Shown piece by piece: positions 15,840 through 23,447 of a stretch of 25,047 nucleotides of DNA. The notes under the pieces were generated by a model, which was not told the DNA's origin, made no database searches, and saw only the letters and a program-made list of their open reading frames with translations. Each line of letters begins with the position of its first letter. The stretch's first letter is position 1. Origin of the DNA: GSA-30 sp036384435 (GTDB lineage Bacteria > Pseudomonadota > Gammaproteobacteria > Xanthomonadales > Rhodanobacteraceae); contig NZ_DASVMI010000009.1 of NCBI RefSeq assembly GCF_036384435.1, forward strand, positions 1 to 25,047, written 5' to 3'. Both the position numbers and the translations under genes were made by a program.

Positions 15840-15945
15840 GCCCAGCAAACCGCCGCGCGCCGGCTTGGACCTTCGTACAGCGTGGGGCTGCCCCCGATCC
15901 GTCGTATGCTAGGCAGCTGACTCTCCCCAGTTAGAAGGCATCGCA

Positions 15946-17292
15946 ATGGACAAGGTTTTTGCAAACGCGAAGCAGGCCCTGGACGGATTGCTGTCCGACG
16001 GCATGACGATCGCCGCGGGCGGCTTCGGCCTGTGTGGTATCCCGGAGAACCTGATTGGCGCCCTGCTCGAGGCTGGCACCAAAGGCCTGACCATCGTCGG
16101 AAACAACGCCGGCGTGGACGATTTCGGCATGGGTCCCTTGCTCAAGACTCGCCAAGTCAAGCGCGTGTACGCCTCATACGTGGGCGAAAACAAGGAATTC
16201 GAGCGCCAGGTGCTGGCCGGCGAGCTGGAGCTGCACCTGGTTCCCCAAGGCACTCTGGCCGAAAAGCTGCGCGCCGGTGGCGCGGGCATTCCCGGTTTCT
16301 ATACACGTACCGCGTTCGGCACCAAGCTGGCCGACGGCAAGGAGACCAAGACGTTCGGCGACAAGGAATACGTGCTCGAAGAAGCCATCCATGCCGATCT
16401 TTCCATCGTCAAGGCATGGAAGGGCGACCGATTGGGCAACCTGGTGTTTCGCAAGACCGCACGCAACTTCAACCCGATGATCGCCACCTGCGGCAAAACC
16501 TGCGTGGCCGAAGTGGAAGAACTGGTGGAGATCGGCGAACTGGAACCGGACCAGATCCACGTGCCGGGCATCTACGTCGATCGCATCATCCAGGGCGAGA
16601 AGTACGAAAAGCGCATCGAATTCCGCACCATCGCCGGCGCCAATACCGGCAAGGAAAGTCCGATCCGCGTGGCCATGGCGCAGCGCGCCGCCAAGGAACT
16701 GCGTGACGGCTTCTACGTGAACCTGGGTATCGGCATTCCCACCCTGGTCGCCAACTACATTCCCGAAAACATCGACGTCACGCTGCAATCGGAAAACGGC
16801 CTGCTCGGTATCGGTCCGTTCCCGGACGAGGCCCACGTTGATCCGGACCTGATCAATGCCGGCAAGCAGACCATCACCAGCCAGCCCGGATCGAGCTATT
16901 TCTCCAGCGCCGAATCGTTTGCCATGATTCGTGGGGGCCACGTGGACCTGTCCATTCTCGGCGGCCTGGAAGTGTCGGCCAACGGCGACCTCGCCAACTG
17001 GATGGTGCCCGGCAAGATGGTCAAGGGCCCTGGCGGCGCCATGGATCTGGTCAGCGGTGTCAAGCGCGTCGTTGTATTGATGGAGCACACCGCCAAAGAT
17101 GGCTCGCCCAAGATCAAGGACCAGTGCGACCTTCCGCTTACCGGCAAGGAAGTCGTCGATCTCATCATCACCGACCTGTGCGTGTTCGAAGTGAACAAGG
17201 GCAAGGGCCTGAAGCTGATCGAGCTGCACGAAGGCGTGACACTCGAAGACGTCAAGGGCAAGACAGGGTGTGAGTTCGAGGTAGGGCTTTAA
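15946..17292 (+). CDS. 3-oxoacid CoA-transferase, fused A and B subunits
   Basis: A 448-residue family I CoA-transferase that moves CoA from succinyl-CoA or a similar donor to a 3-oxoacid such as acetoacetate, in ketone-body or aromatic/branched-chain breakdown. Residues 1-230 match the A subunit (GGFGLCGIPENLI, VGNNAGVDDFGMG, KAWKGDRLGNLVFRKTARNFNP) and 238-448 the B subunit (LGIGIPTLVANY, then QSENGLLGIGP with the catalytic Glu283, and GGHVDLSILGGLEVS). Most bacteria encode these as two genes (scoA/scoB, atoDA); here a linker of about eight residues joins them, as in mitochondrial SCOT but shorter. The start ATG 15946 has GAAGG upstream. Substrate choice between acetoacetate and oxoadipate cannot be read from sequence. 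Monocistronic. Confidence 0.92.
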   Translation: MDKVFANAKQALDGLLSDGMTIAAGGFGLCGIPENLIGALLEAGTKGLTIVGNNAGVDDFGMGPLLKTRQVKRVYASYVGENKEFERQVLAGELELHLVPQGTLAEKLRAGGAGIPGFYTRTAFGTKLADGKETKTFGDKEYVLEEAIHADLSIVKAWKGDRLGNLVFRKTARNFNPMIATCGKTCVAEVEELVEIGELEPDQIHVPGIYVDRIIQGEKYEKRIEFRTIAGANTGKESPIRVAMAQRAAKELRDGFYVNLGIGIPTLVANYIPENIDVTLQSENGLLGIGPFPDEAHVDPDLINAGKQTITSQPGSSYFSSAESFAMIRGGHVDLSILGGLEVSANGDLANWMVPGKMVKGPGGAMDLVSGVKRVVVLMEHTAKDGSPKIKDQCDLPLTGKEVVDLIITDLCVFEVNKGKGLKLIELHEGVTLEDVKGKTGCEFEVGL

Positions 17293-17298
17293 TGGAGT

Positions 17299-17419
17299 GA
17301 GGTCGCCCGCTGACGCGGGCTGTCAGGAGTTAGGTCGCCCCCTCGTGGGCTGTCAGGAGCGAGAGCGAGCTGAAATTTTCGAGCCGCTTTTGCGCCCCTA
17401 ACTCCTAACTCCTGACAGC
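17299..17419. repeat. Direct and inverted repeats in the gap after the CoA-transferase
   Basis: Two related units carry AGGTCGCCC followed by GGGCTGTCAGGAG (17299-17330 and 17332-17360). A perfect 16-base inverted copy, GCTGTCAGGAGTTAGG (17319-17334) against CCTAACTCCTGACAGC (17404-17419), spans the gap. The first unit contains the hairpin GCCCGC-TGAC-GCGGGC (17305-17320). The structure sits between two convergent genes and may end transcription or be a REP-like element. Confidence 0.7.
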
Positions 17420-17428
17420 GAAGCAGCA

Positions 17429-18409
17429 CTACACATTCGCTGGCAACGGCTGCGGAAATTTCACCCTCGCGATGTGCTGTCGCCCTTCGCGAGTCTGCAG
17501 TTCCAGTTCCCAGGCGAAGCGTTCACTGATGCGGCGGGCGATGGCCAGTTCGAAGCCGTGGCGGTCCACCGCGTTGTCCTGGTCATCGGACTGGCTGGTT
17601 ACGGAGATCACGCCAGGCAGTACGGTCACCACGATGGTGCCCTGCTCGGCCTGCTGACAAGCGTTGCGGATCAGCTGCCAGCACAGCACCGAGAACACCT
17701 GCGGCGAGCCATGCAGAGCAAAGCTGGCCGGTTCTTCGAGCACCAGTTCAATCGGGCGACCATGCAGCAGGTCGCGTGCATCATCAAGTTCCCGGCGAAT
17801 GACTTCATTGACCACGAAGTCTTCCATGCTCAGGCCGTTGTCCGACTCGCGCGCCAGGATCAACAACGCTTCCACCAGCGAGCCCATCTCCCGGCTTGCA
17901 CGCTTGATGCGTTGCACGGATCGCTGACCGAACTCACCCAGTGCCGACTCATCGGACAACATGTCCGCCGACATCTTGATTACGGTCAAGGGACTGCGCA
18001 GCTCGTGACTGGCATCGCGGGTGAATTCGCGCTCGCGCTGGTTGTAACTGGCGATACGACTGGCGAAGCTGTGCATACCGCGCGCCAGTTCGCGCACGTC
18101 GGACGTCGAGCGCCGCGGCATGCGCTCTTCAGCCCATCCGGATGGATCGGGCTTACGCTCGTCCCAACAGCGCATCACGCCAATCAGGTGATGCACCGAA
18201 GACCATTCGCGTCGCGCCGCCATCCAGCCGAGGATGCTGATGATGACCACCAGCAACAACACGGCCGGAAGCGGAGCGACGTTGAACGCGCCCATCAAAG
18301 ACACAATGATCAGTGCAAGCAATTGAAGACCGAAGATCAACGCAATGCGTTGATAGAACGTTCCACCTTGCGAGCCCGATTTGTGCGAATTGCCCCTGCT
18401 GGTTTCCAT
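17429..18409 (-). CDS. Two-component sensor histidine kinase with atypical ATP-binding region
   Basis: A 326-residue kinase, partner of the response regulator encoded 30 bases upstream. Two membrane helices (about 21-41 and 48-64) are joined by only a few residues, so there is no periplasmic sensor domain; the signal is probably sensed in the membrane or by another protein. The H-box RDASHELRSPLTV gives His135. The ATP-binding part is odd: the N-box keeps Asn249 (LIRNACQQAEQ), but no DxGxG G1 box is visible where SVTSQSDDQDN stands. The G2 region reads RHGFELAIARR where GxGLGLAI is expected. It may bind ATP poorly or act mainly as a phosphatase. The start is ATG 18409 with a weak ribosome-binding site. 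It ends next to the repeats at 17299-17419. Confidence 0.87.
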   Translation of the reverse strand: METSRGNSHKSGSQGGTFYQRIALIFGLQLLALIIVSLMGAFNVAPLPAVLLLVVIISILGWMAARREWSSVHHLIGVMRCWDERKPDPSGWAEERMPRRSTSDVRELARGMHSFASRIASYNQREREFTRDASHELRSPLTVIKMSADMLSDESALGEFGQRSVQRIKRASREMGSLVEALLILARESDNGLSMEDFVVNEVIRRELDDARDLLHGRPIELVLEEPASFALHGSPQVFSVLCWQLIRNACQQAEQGTIVVTVLPGVISVTSQSDDQDNAVDRHGFELAIARRISERFAWELELQTREGRQHIARVKFPQPLPANV

Positions 18410-18439
18410 AGGAAAGCCGCCGGCCCCGGAGGGCCGGAG

Positions 18440-19162
18440 TTACATGGCCGACGCCACCTCCGTTTCAAGGTCCGCAAGACGGTAGCCGGCCGAGTGGATG
18501 GTATGCAACAGCGGGCGTTCGAACGGTTTGTCGATGACCCGGCGCAGGTTATAAAGATGCGAGCGCAGAGTGTCCGAATCGGGCAGTGTGTCGCCCCAGA
18601 TCTCGCGCTCGATATCACGGCGACTGACCACGCGCGGCGATTCGCGCATGAGGATGGCTAACAGCTTCAGCCCGATCGGCGACACAGTCAGTTCTTGACC
18701 ACCGCGCGTCAGTCTTAGTGTGGCCGTGTCGAGCGTCATGTCGCCCACGGTCAACACTTCGGTAGATACCTGGCGGCGGTCGCGGCGGATCAGTGCACGC
18801 AGGCGTGCCTCCAGTTCGCGCACCTCGAACGGCTTGACCAGATAGTCGTCGGCGCCGGCTTCCAGGCCCACCAACTTGTCTTCCAGCGTATCGCGGGCGG
18901 TCAGCATCAGCACTGGCGTGGACTTCTTGGCATCCTTGCGCAGCTTACGGCAGACATCCAGGCCGTCCATGCCGGGCAGCATGAGATCCAGAACCACCAC
19001 GTCATAACTGTTGGACACAGCCAGATGCAGGCCACTCACACCATCGGCGGCGTAGTCGACGGAATATCCCCGGCGTTCGAGGAATTCACCCACCATCTCG
19101 GCGATCTGCCGGTTGTCCTCTACCAGTAGTACCAAACCGGCTTGCTCGTCACGTGAACTCAT
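18440..19162 (-). CDS. OmpR/PhoB-family response regulator
   Basis: A 240-residue regulator. The receiver domain (about 8-125) has the acidic pair in LLVEDNRQ, phospho-acceptor Asp59 in VVVLDLMLPGMDG, Thr88 in LMLTARD and Lys110 in LVKPFE. The winged-helix output domain covers about 143-232 (LTVSPIGLKLLAILMRES, SRRDIEREIWGD, LRSHLYNLRRVIDKPF, GYRLAD). The start ATG 19162 is preferred over an in-frame GTG ten codons upstream because GGGAGG lies seven bases before it. It is the first gene of a two-gene operon with the histidine kinase. An inverted repeat in its leader or promoter (19185-19238) may serve autoregulation. The signal and target genes are not known. Confidence 0.93.
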   Translation of the reverse strand: MSSRDEQAGLVLLVEDNRQIAEMVGEFLERRGYSVDYAADGVSGLHLAVSNSYDVVVLDLMLPGMDGLDVCRKLRKDAKKSTPVLMLTARDTLEDKLVGLEAGADDYLVKPFEVRELEARLRALIRRDRRQVSTEVLTVGDMTLDTATLRLTRGGQELTVSPIGLKLLAILMRESPRVVSRRDIEREIWGDTLPDSDTLRSHLYNLRRVIDKPFERPLLHTIHSAGYRLADLETEVASAM

Positions 19163-19184
19163 TCTTGCCTCCCGCTCGCTGAGG

Positions 19185-19238
19185 GATTTCACAAAGGTGA
19201 ACAGCTAACGATTAAGCCGGTGACAAGTGCGTGAAATC
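19185..19238 (-). promoter_or_regulatory. Inverted repeat upstream of the response regulator gene
   Basis: GATTTCAC (19185-19192) and GTGAAATC (19231-19238) are perfect 8-base inverted arms 38 bases apart. Between them are two GGTGA-type half-sites (19196-19203 and 19219-19225), 23 bases apart. OmpR-type regulators often bind paired half-sites near their own promoter; that use is inferred. Confidence 0.4.
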
Positions 19239-19286
19239 GTTTTCGACCAGTTCAGCAGCGTTTAGGAATCCTCTTTAAACGCGAGG

Positions 19287-19354
19287 AGTGAGTGGGGGAA
19301 GTGAGGGCGGGCTCGTCGCGGCTGGCCAACTCGGCTCTTTTCTCACCACTCACT
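19287..19354. repeat. Inverted repeat between tesA and the response regulator gene
   Basis: AGTGAGTGG (19287-19295) and CCACTCACT (19346-19354) are perfect 9-base inverted arms, the right one running into TTTTTAT. This lies in the 214-base gap between the tesA stop and the response regulator start. The T-run is on the + strand, where no gene is ending, so a terminator for tesA is not clearly supported. Confidence 0.5.
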
Positions 19355-19376
19355 TTTTATCTTCCAGCCTTTCGCT

Positions 19377-19985
19377 CTAGAGCAAGGGCTGCAAGTGCTT
19401 CCACACCGTATCGAGCACCATCGGCTCACCGGCAGCGACGGGATGAAGGCCATCGTCCTGCATCAGTTCGGGCTTCAAGGCCACACCGTCGAGCAGGAAC
19501 GGCACCAGCCCAGTGTGTTTTTGGCCAGAAAGGTCGCTGTAGATCGCACGCAGACCATCGCGGTACTGGGGCCCGTAATTCACCGGCAATTCGATGCCCA
19601 GCAACAGTACCTTCGCCTTGGCCGCCTGGGCTTGGTCGATCATCGCCGCCAGGTTGGTCCGCAGCGCATCCAGCGGTAGACCGCGCAAGCCATCGTTGGC
19701 GCCCAGTTCCAGCACCACGATCGACGGCTTGTACTTGGTTAGCAGGGCCGGCAAGCGATTGCGGCCGCTCAGCGAGGTCTCTCCGCTGATACTGGCATTG
19801 ACCACGGACCAACCCGGCTCCATCTTCGTCAGGCGGTCGCCCAGCAAATGCACCCATCCGGCCTCCACCGGGATATTGTGCGCGGCCGACAGCGAGTCGC
19901 CGAGCACCAGCACCGTCTTGGGTGTGGCTGCCTGGGTTGTCCCTGCCGCCAATGACAACAGCAGTACTACAAGGAAACGAAGCAT
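19377..19985 (-). CDS. tesA: Periplasmic SGNH lysophospholipase/thioesterase TesA
   Basis: A 202-residue SGNH hydrolase (multifunctional acyl-CoA thioesterase I, lysophospholipase L1, esterase). Signal peptide residues 1-19 (MLRFLVVLLLSLAAGTTQA). Block I has nucleophile Ser31 in VLGDSLSAAHNI, block II the Gly in SISGETSLSGR, block III GANDG with Asn97, and block V DGLHP with Asp178 and His181. All catalytic residues are present and the length fits the family. ATG 19985 is chosen because it gives the signal peptide; a longer frame upstream is not protein-like. The start codon shares the CATG with the divergent ybbA start. This tesA-ybbA-ybbP arrangement is conserved in E. coli and many other Gammaproteobacteria. 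Confidence 0.95.
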   Translation of the reverse strand: MLRFLVVLLLSLAAGTTQAATPKTVLVLGDSLSAAHNIPVEAGWVHLLGDRLTKMEPGWSVVNASISGETSLSGRNRLPALLTKYKPSIVVLELGANDGLRGLPLDALRTNLAAMIDQAQAAKAKVLLLGIELPVNYGPQYRDGLRAIYSDLSGQKHTGLVPFLLDGVALKPELMQDDGLHPVAAGEPMVLDTVWKHLQPLL

Positions 19986-20694
19986 GAGTGGTCCATCCCG
20001 TGTTCTTCTCGATGCCCGCGATGTTAGCAAGTCGGTACGAGGCCCCGAGGGGCAGTTGGATATCCTCAGCAGCGTGAGCTTGCAGGTGCATTCAGGCGAG
20101 AGCTTCGCCATCGTGGGCGCCTCGGGCTCGGGCAAGACCACCTTGCTAGGCCTGCTGGCCGGCCTGGACACCCCCACCAGCGGAAGCATTGCGTTGGATG
20201 GCCATGCGCTGGAACAGCTCGACGAGGAAAAAAGAGCGGACTTGCGCCGTCGCCTGGTCGGCTTCGTGTTCCAGTCGTTTCATTTGCTGCCCGCGCTGAC
20301 CGCCGAGGAAAACGTGATGCTTCCGCTGGAGCTGGAAGGCGCCAGCGATGCGCGATCGCGCGCGCGCGAAGCCCTGGATGCAGTGGGCCTGGGCCACCGA
20401 CGCCACCACTATCCGGCGCAGCTTTCCGGCGGCGAGCAACAGCGCGTAGCCATCGCACGCGCCTTCGTGCACGGCCCACGCCTGCTCTTCGCCGACGAAC
20501 CCACTGGCAACCTCGACCAGCGCACCGGCCATCACGTCAGTGATTTGTTGTTTGCGCTCAATCAGGATCATCACACCACCCTGGTGCTGGTGACGCACGA
20601 TTCACGCCTGGCTGCGCGTTGCACGCGACACGTGGAACTGGATAACGGCCGCATCCTGCGCGTGGTCAACCAGGGCGAGAGGGCCGCGTCATGA
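19984..20694 (+). CDS. ybbA: ABC transporter ATP-binding protein YbbA
   Basis: A 236-residue ATPase of the MacB/LolD group that works with the large permease YbbP. Walker A GASGSGKT (45-52), Q-loop Gln97 in FVFQSFHLLPALT, signature LSGGEQQRVAIARA (147-160) and Walker B LLFADEP (167-173) are intact, with the H-loop in LVTHDSR. LolD-type ATPases extract or mechanically transmit force to substrates rather than importing; YbbAP substrates are not firmly known. ATG 19984 is the only plausible start, with AAGGA nine bases before it, and it overlaps the start codon of tesA on the other strand. A longer frame upstream crosses tesA antisense and was rejected. The stop overlaps a 19-codon ORF by four bases (ATGA). 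Confidence 0.95.
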   Translation: MSGPSRVLLDARDVSKSVRGPEGQLDILSSVSLQVHSGESFAIVGASGSGKTTLLGLLAGLDTPTSGSIALDGHALEQLDEEKRADLRRRLVGFVFQSFHLLPALTAEENVMLPLELEGASDARSRAREALDAVGLGHRRHHYPAQLSGGEQQRVAIARAFVHGPRLLFADEPTGNLDQRTGHHVSDLLFALNQDHHTTLVLVTHDSRLAARCTRHVELDNGRILRVVNQGERAAS

Positions 20695-20750
20695 GTTCGA
20701 TGGATGGCATGCGCGCTGTCGCCGCGCGCATCAAGGAGGCGATGGCATGA
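20691..20750 (+). CDS. 19-codon mini-ORF bridging ybbA and ybbP
   Basis: An ATG overlapping the ybbA stop (ATGA at 20691-20694) opens a 19-codon frame reading MSSMDGMRAVAARIKEAMA. It ends at a TGA that overlaps the ybbP ATG (ATGA at 20747-20750). Both junctions are 4-base stop/start overlaps. The ORF carries an AAGGAG at 20733-20738 that serves as ribosome-binding site for ybbP. It may be a small amphipathic protein or only a coupling device that carries ribosomes to ybbP. It is not proven to be translated. Confidence 0.45.
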   Translation: MSSMDGMRAVAARIKEAMA

Positions 20751-23230
20751 AGCTGATCCTGCTTGCCTTGCGCAGCCTACGTCGGGAATGGCACCTGCCT
20801 GAGCTGCGCACCCTGGCCGCGTCGCTGGTGCTGGCCGTGGTGGCTCTGGGCGTGGTCGCTACGCTGACCGCTCGCGTCGAACGCGGCATGTTGGCCAGCG
20901 CCGCCGAACTGATTGGCGGCGACATCGGCATCAGTTCGCCCCAGGCCCTGCCGCCCAGCTACACCGATGACGCTACCCGGCTCGGCTTGAAGACCAGCCG
21001 TGGCGCGAGTTTTCCCAGCGTTGCGTTCGTGCACGACCAGAGCCAGTTGCTCGACGTTCAGGCCAGTGACCAGGCCTATCAGTTACGAGGCACGCTGGAA
21101 ATCATCGACGCCCAGGGTCACGACCACACCGACGCGCATGCACCTGGCGCTGGCGAGGTGTATCTGGATCATCGTGCGCTGGTCGCCCTGGGCCTCAAGC
21201 CCGGCGACTCATTGCAACTGGGCGGCCGCAACCTGCACATCGCCGCCGAACTGGTCCGCCAGCCGGATGGAGGCGAGTTGCTGCCGCTGGCACCGCGTGC
21301 GCTCATGAGCCTGGAAGATGCCGAACAGGCGGGCCTGCTCGGTATTGGCAGTCGCGCGCGCCATCGCCTGCTGGTTGCCGGCGATCCCGACCCGGTACGC
21401 CGCTGGCGCGCCGCCGCCCAGGACAGCAAACTGCCACAGGGCGCGGAACTGATGACGCCGGAACAGACCCAGGAACGCATGCGCAGTGCGTTCGATCGCG
21501 CCGGTTCGTTCTTGCGTCTGACGGCGCTGCTCTCGGCACTGCTGGCCGGCGTGGCGATCGCGCTGGCCGCCCAGCGCTACGCGCGCCGCAAGACACACGA
21601 AGTGGCATTGCTGCGTGCCATCGGCACCCCACGCCGGCGCGTGCTCGGCCTGCTGGTGGGCACCCTGGCCGCGCTGGCCATCCCGTCGGCGGCCTTGGGC
21701 ATCGTGCTGGCCCTGGGCCTGGCGCAGGGCGCCTGGAGCTTCGCCAGCCAACTGTTTACCGCCGTGCCGACGGAACTGCCTCTGGGACCGGCGTTTGCCG
21801 CCGCGGCCATGGGTATCGCCGTGCTGGCGGGCTTCGCCCTGCCTCCGCTGGCGCGACTGGCGGAGGTGCCCCCGGTGGCGGTGTTCCGTGACAGCGTCAC
21901 TCGCCGGGTGCGACGCTTCGACAGCCTGTACGCGGTACCCGCCATCGTGGCCGTGGCCCTGATCTGGACCCAGAGCGGCTCGGCCCGTCTGGCTGGCATC
22001 CTCGCCGTGAGCCTGGTCGGCGTGGCGGCCATCGCCGCCCTGCTCGCGGCGCTGCTACTGTGGGCCGCCCGTCGCGTTGCGCCGGGAGTCCATCCGGCAT
22101 TGCGCCTGGGATTGGCGGCCTTGGCCCGACGGCGTGGCATGAGCCTGATCCAGGCTACCGCGTTGAGCTTGGGACTGGTGGCGTTGTTGCTGTTGGCAAT
22201 CGTAGCGCCTGCGCTACTGGAAGGCTGGCGCCGCGAATTACCTACCGATACGCCCAACTGGTTCGTGCTCAATTTGCAGGATGACCAACGCGACAGCTTC
22301 GAACACAGCGTCACCACACTGGGCGGGCAGAAGCTCAACATGCTGCCGCTGGCCGTGGGCAAGCTCACCGCCATCAACGGCACGCCCGTGGACAGGCTGC
22401 CACTGGACGAACGCGCCAAGGATTGGGCCGATCGCCAGTTGCGCCTGTCATGGGCCGGCGAACTGCCACCGAGCAACCAGATCGAGCAGGGCCAATGGGC
22501 TGGCTCCCACCCTCCGCAGGCCGAGGTATCGGTCGACGTGAGCTGGCGCGACATGTTCCACCTCAAGCCTGGCGACACCATGAGCTTCAACGTGGGCGAA
22601 GGCAACATCGATGCCAAGGTCACCAGTATCCGCAAGGTGGATTGGAGTTCGTTCCGGGTGAACTTTTTCCTGTTGCTTGATCCGGCGCATGCCAAGGATC
22701 TGCCGCACACATGGATCGCCAGTTTCTATCTGCCGCGTGGACACACACAGCAATTGGCCACTTTGTCGCGCGATTACAGCAACCTGAGCCTGATCGATGT
22801 GGACTCCCTGCTGGACCGGGTGCGCGAGATCGTCGACCGGGTCAGCAATGCCGTGCGCTGGGTGCTGGGATTCAGTCTGCTGGCGGGCGCGTTGGTGCTG
22901 GCTGCCGCCTTGGCCGCCAGTGCGGCCGAACGGCGCCACGAAGCCGCCTTGCTTCGCACCCTGGGAGCGCGCCGATTCCAATTGCGCGCGGCCGCAGCCT
23001 GTGAATTCGCCTTGCTTGGCCTGGTCGCCGGCCTGACCGCGGCGCTTGGCGCGATTGGCACTGGCATCTGGATGGGCCGGGCAGTGTTCCATATCGATGG
23101 CTTTGTGCCACCGTTAGTGCCGCTGTTTGTCGCCGCGCTGGTCGCCGCTGTCGTGGTGATGCTGCTCGGCCTGGCGGGCACGCGTACCGTGACGCGCACA
23201 TCACCGATGCGCCTGTTGCGGGAGGGCTGA
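20747..23230 (+). CDS. ybbP: YbbP-type FtsX-family ABC permease
   Basis: An 827-residue inner-membrane permease, partner of YbbA. The N-terminus has a membrane helix (about 20-40) followed by a periplasmic MacB-like domain (about 45-250). A first FtsX-type module spans about 250-385, with the conserved KTHEVALLRAIGTPRRRV stretch; further helices lie at about 395-480. A second soluble domain follows, and the C-terminal FtsX-type module at about 700-827 repeats the pattern (RRHEAALLRTLGARRFQL). Both modules carry the family signature, so it is a complete double-module permease. The start ATG 20747 overlaps the mini-ORF stop and has AAGGAG nine bases upstream. Family members act in lipid or lipoprotein handling or export; the exact role here is inferred. 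Confidence 0.95.
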   Translation: MKLILLALRSLRREWHLPELRTLAASLVLAVVALGVVATLTARVERGMLASAAELIGGDIGISSPQALPPSYTDDATRLGLKTSRGASFPSVAFVHDQSQLLDVQASDQAYQLRGTLEIIDAQGHDHTDAHAPGAGEVYLDHRALVALGLKPGDSLQLGGRNLHIAAELVRQPDGGELLPLAPRALMSLEDAEQAGLLGIGSRARHRLLVAGDPDPVRRWRAAAQDSKLPQGAELMTPEQTQERMRSAFDRAGSFLRLTALLSALLAGVAIALAAQRYARRKTHEVALLRAIGTPRRRVLGLLVGTLAALAIPSAALGIVLALGLAQGAWSFASQLFTAVPTELPLGPAFAAAAMGIAVLAGFALPPLARLAEVPPVAVFRDSVTRRVRRFDSLYAVPAIVAVALIWTQSGSARLAGILAVSLVGVAAIAALLAALLLWAARRVAPGVHPALRLGLAALARRRGMSLIQATALSLGLVALLLLAIVAPALLEGWRRELPTDTPNWFVLNLQDDQRDSFEHSVTTLGGQKLNMLPLAVGKLTAINGTPVDRLPLDERAKDWADRQLRLSWAGELPPSNQIEQGQWAGSHPPQAEVSVDVSWRDMFHLKPGDTMSFNVGEGNIDAKVTSIRKVDWSSFRVNFFLLLDPAHAKDLPHTWIASFYLPRGHTQQLATLSRDYSNLSLIDVDSLLDRVREIVDRVSNAVRWVLGFSLLAGALVLAAALAASAAERRHEAALLRTLGARRFQLRAAAACEFALLGLVAGLTAALGAIGTGIWMGRAVFHIDGFVPPLVPLFVAALVAAVVVMLLGLAGTRTVTRTSPMRLLREG

Positions 23231-23248
23231 CAATTCGACGATCCTCGG

Positions 23249-23279
23249 CAGGCGCGACTTCATTCGCGAAGCCGCCTGC
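23249..23279. repeat. Short palindromic repeat after ybbP
   Basis: CAGGC and GCCTG outer arms enclose a CGCGA-TTCGCG-type inner hairpin (CGCGACTTCATTCGCG). It resembles REP-type intergenic palindromes common in this family of bacteria, and lies 18 bases after the ybbP stop. Confidence 0.55.
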
Positions 23280-23285
23280 GATCCC

Positions 23286-23410
23286 GTCGCAGATAGGGGT
23301 TGTTAAAACCTCCACGTCGCGACCTCATCGCGACTTGCTTCGCGAATGAATCCGCTCCTACCAGGCAAGGCAAGTCACGGCCTGGAGGTTTTAAAACGCT
23401 AATCTGCGAC
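23286..23410. repeat. MITE/REP-like element with ~29-base inverted ends
   Basis: Outer arms GTCGCAGAT (23286-23294) and ATCTGCGAC (23402-23410), and inner arms TTAAAACCTCCA (23303-23314) and TGGAGGTTTTAA (23383-23394), form terminal inverted repeats of about 29 bases with a short mismatched middle. Inside is a perfect hairpin GTCGCGA-CCTCA-TCGCGAC (23316-23334) followed by TTCGCGAATGAATCCGCTCC, a motif known from dispersed repeats of pseudomonads and xanthomonads. The element is 125 bases and has no ORF. It ends 37 bases before the next start codon. No clear target-site duplication was seen. Confidence 0.72.
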
Positions 23411-23447
23411 TGAAGTCGTCGCCACCAATGGACATCTTGCGGAAATC

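Noticed and set aside
16174..17229. Minus-strand frame opposite the CoA-transferase
   Set aside because: Antisense shadow; the + strand has a complete CoA-transferase with catalytic motif.
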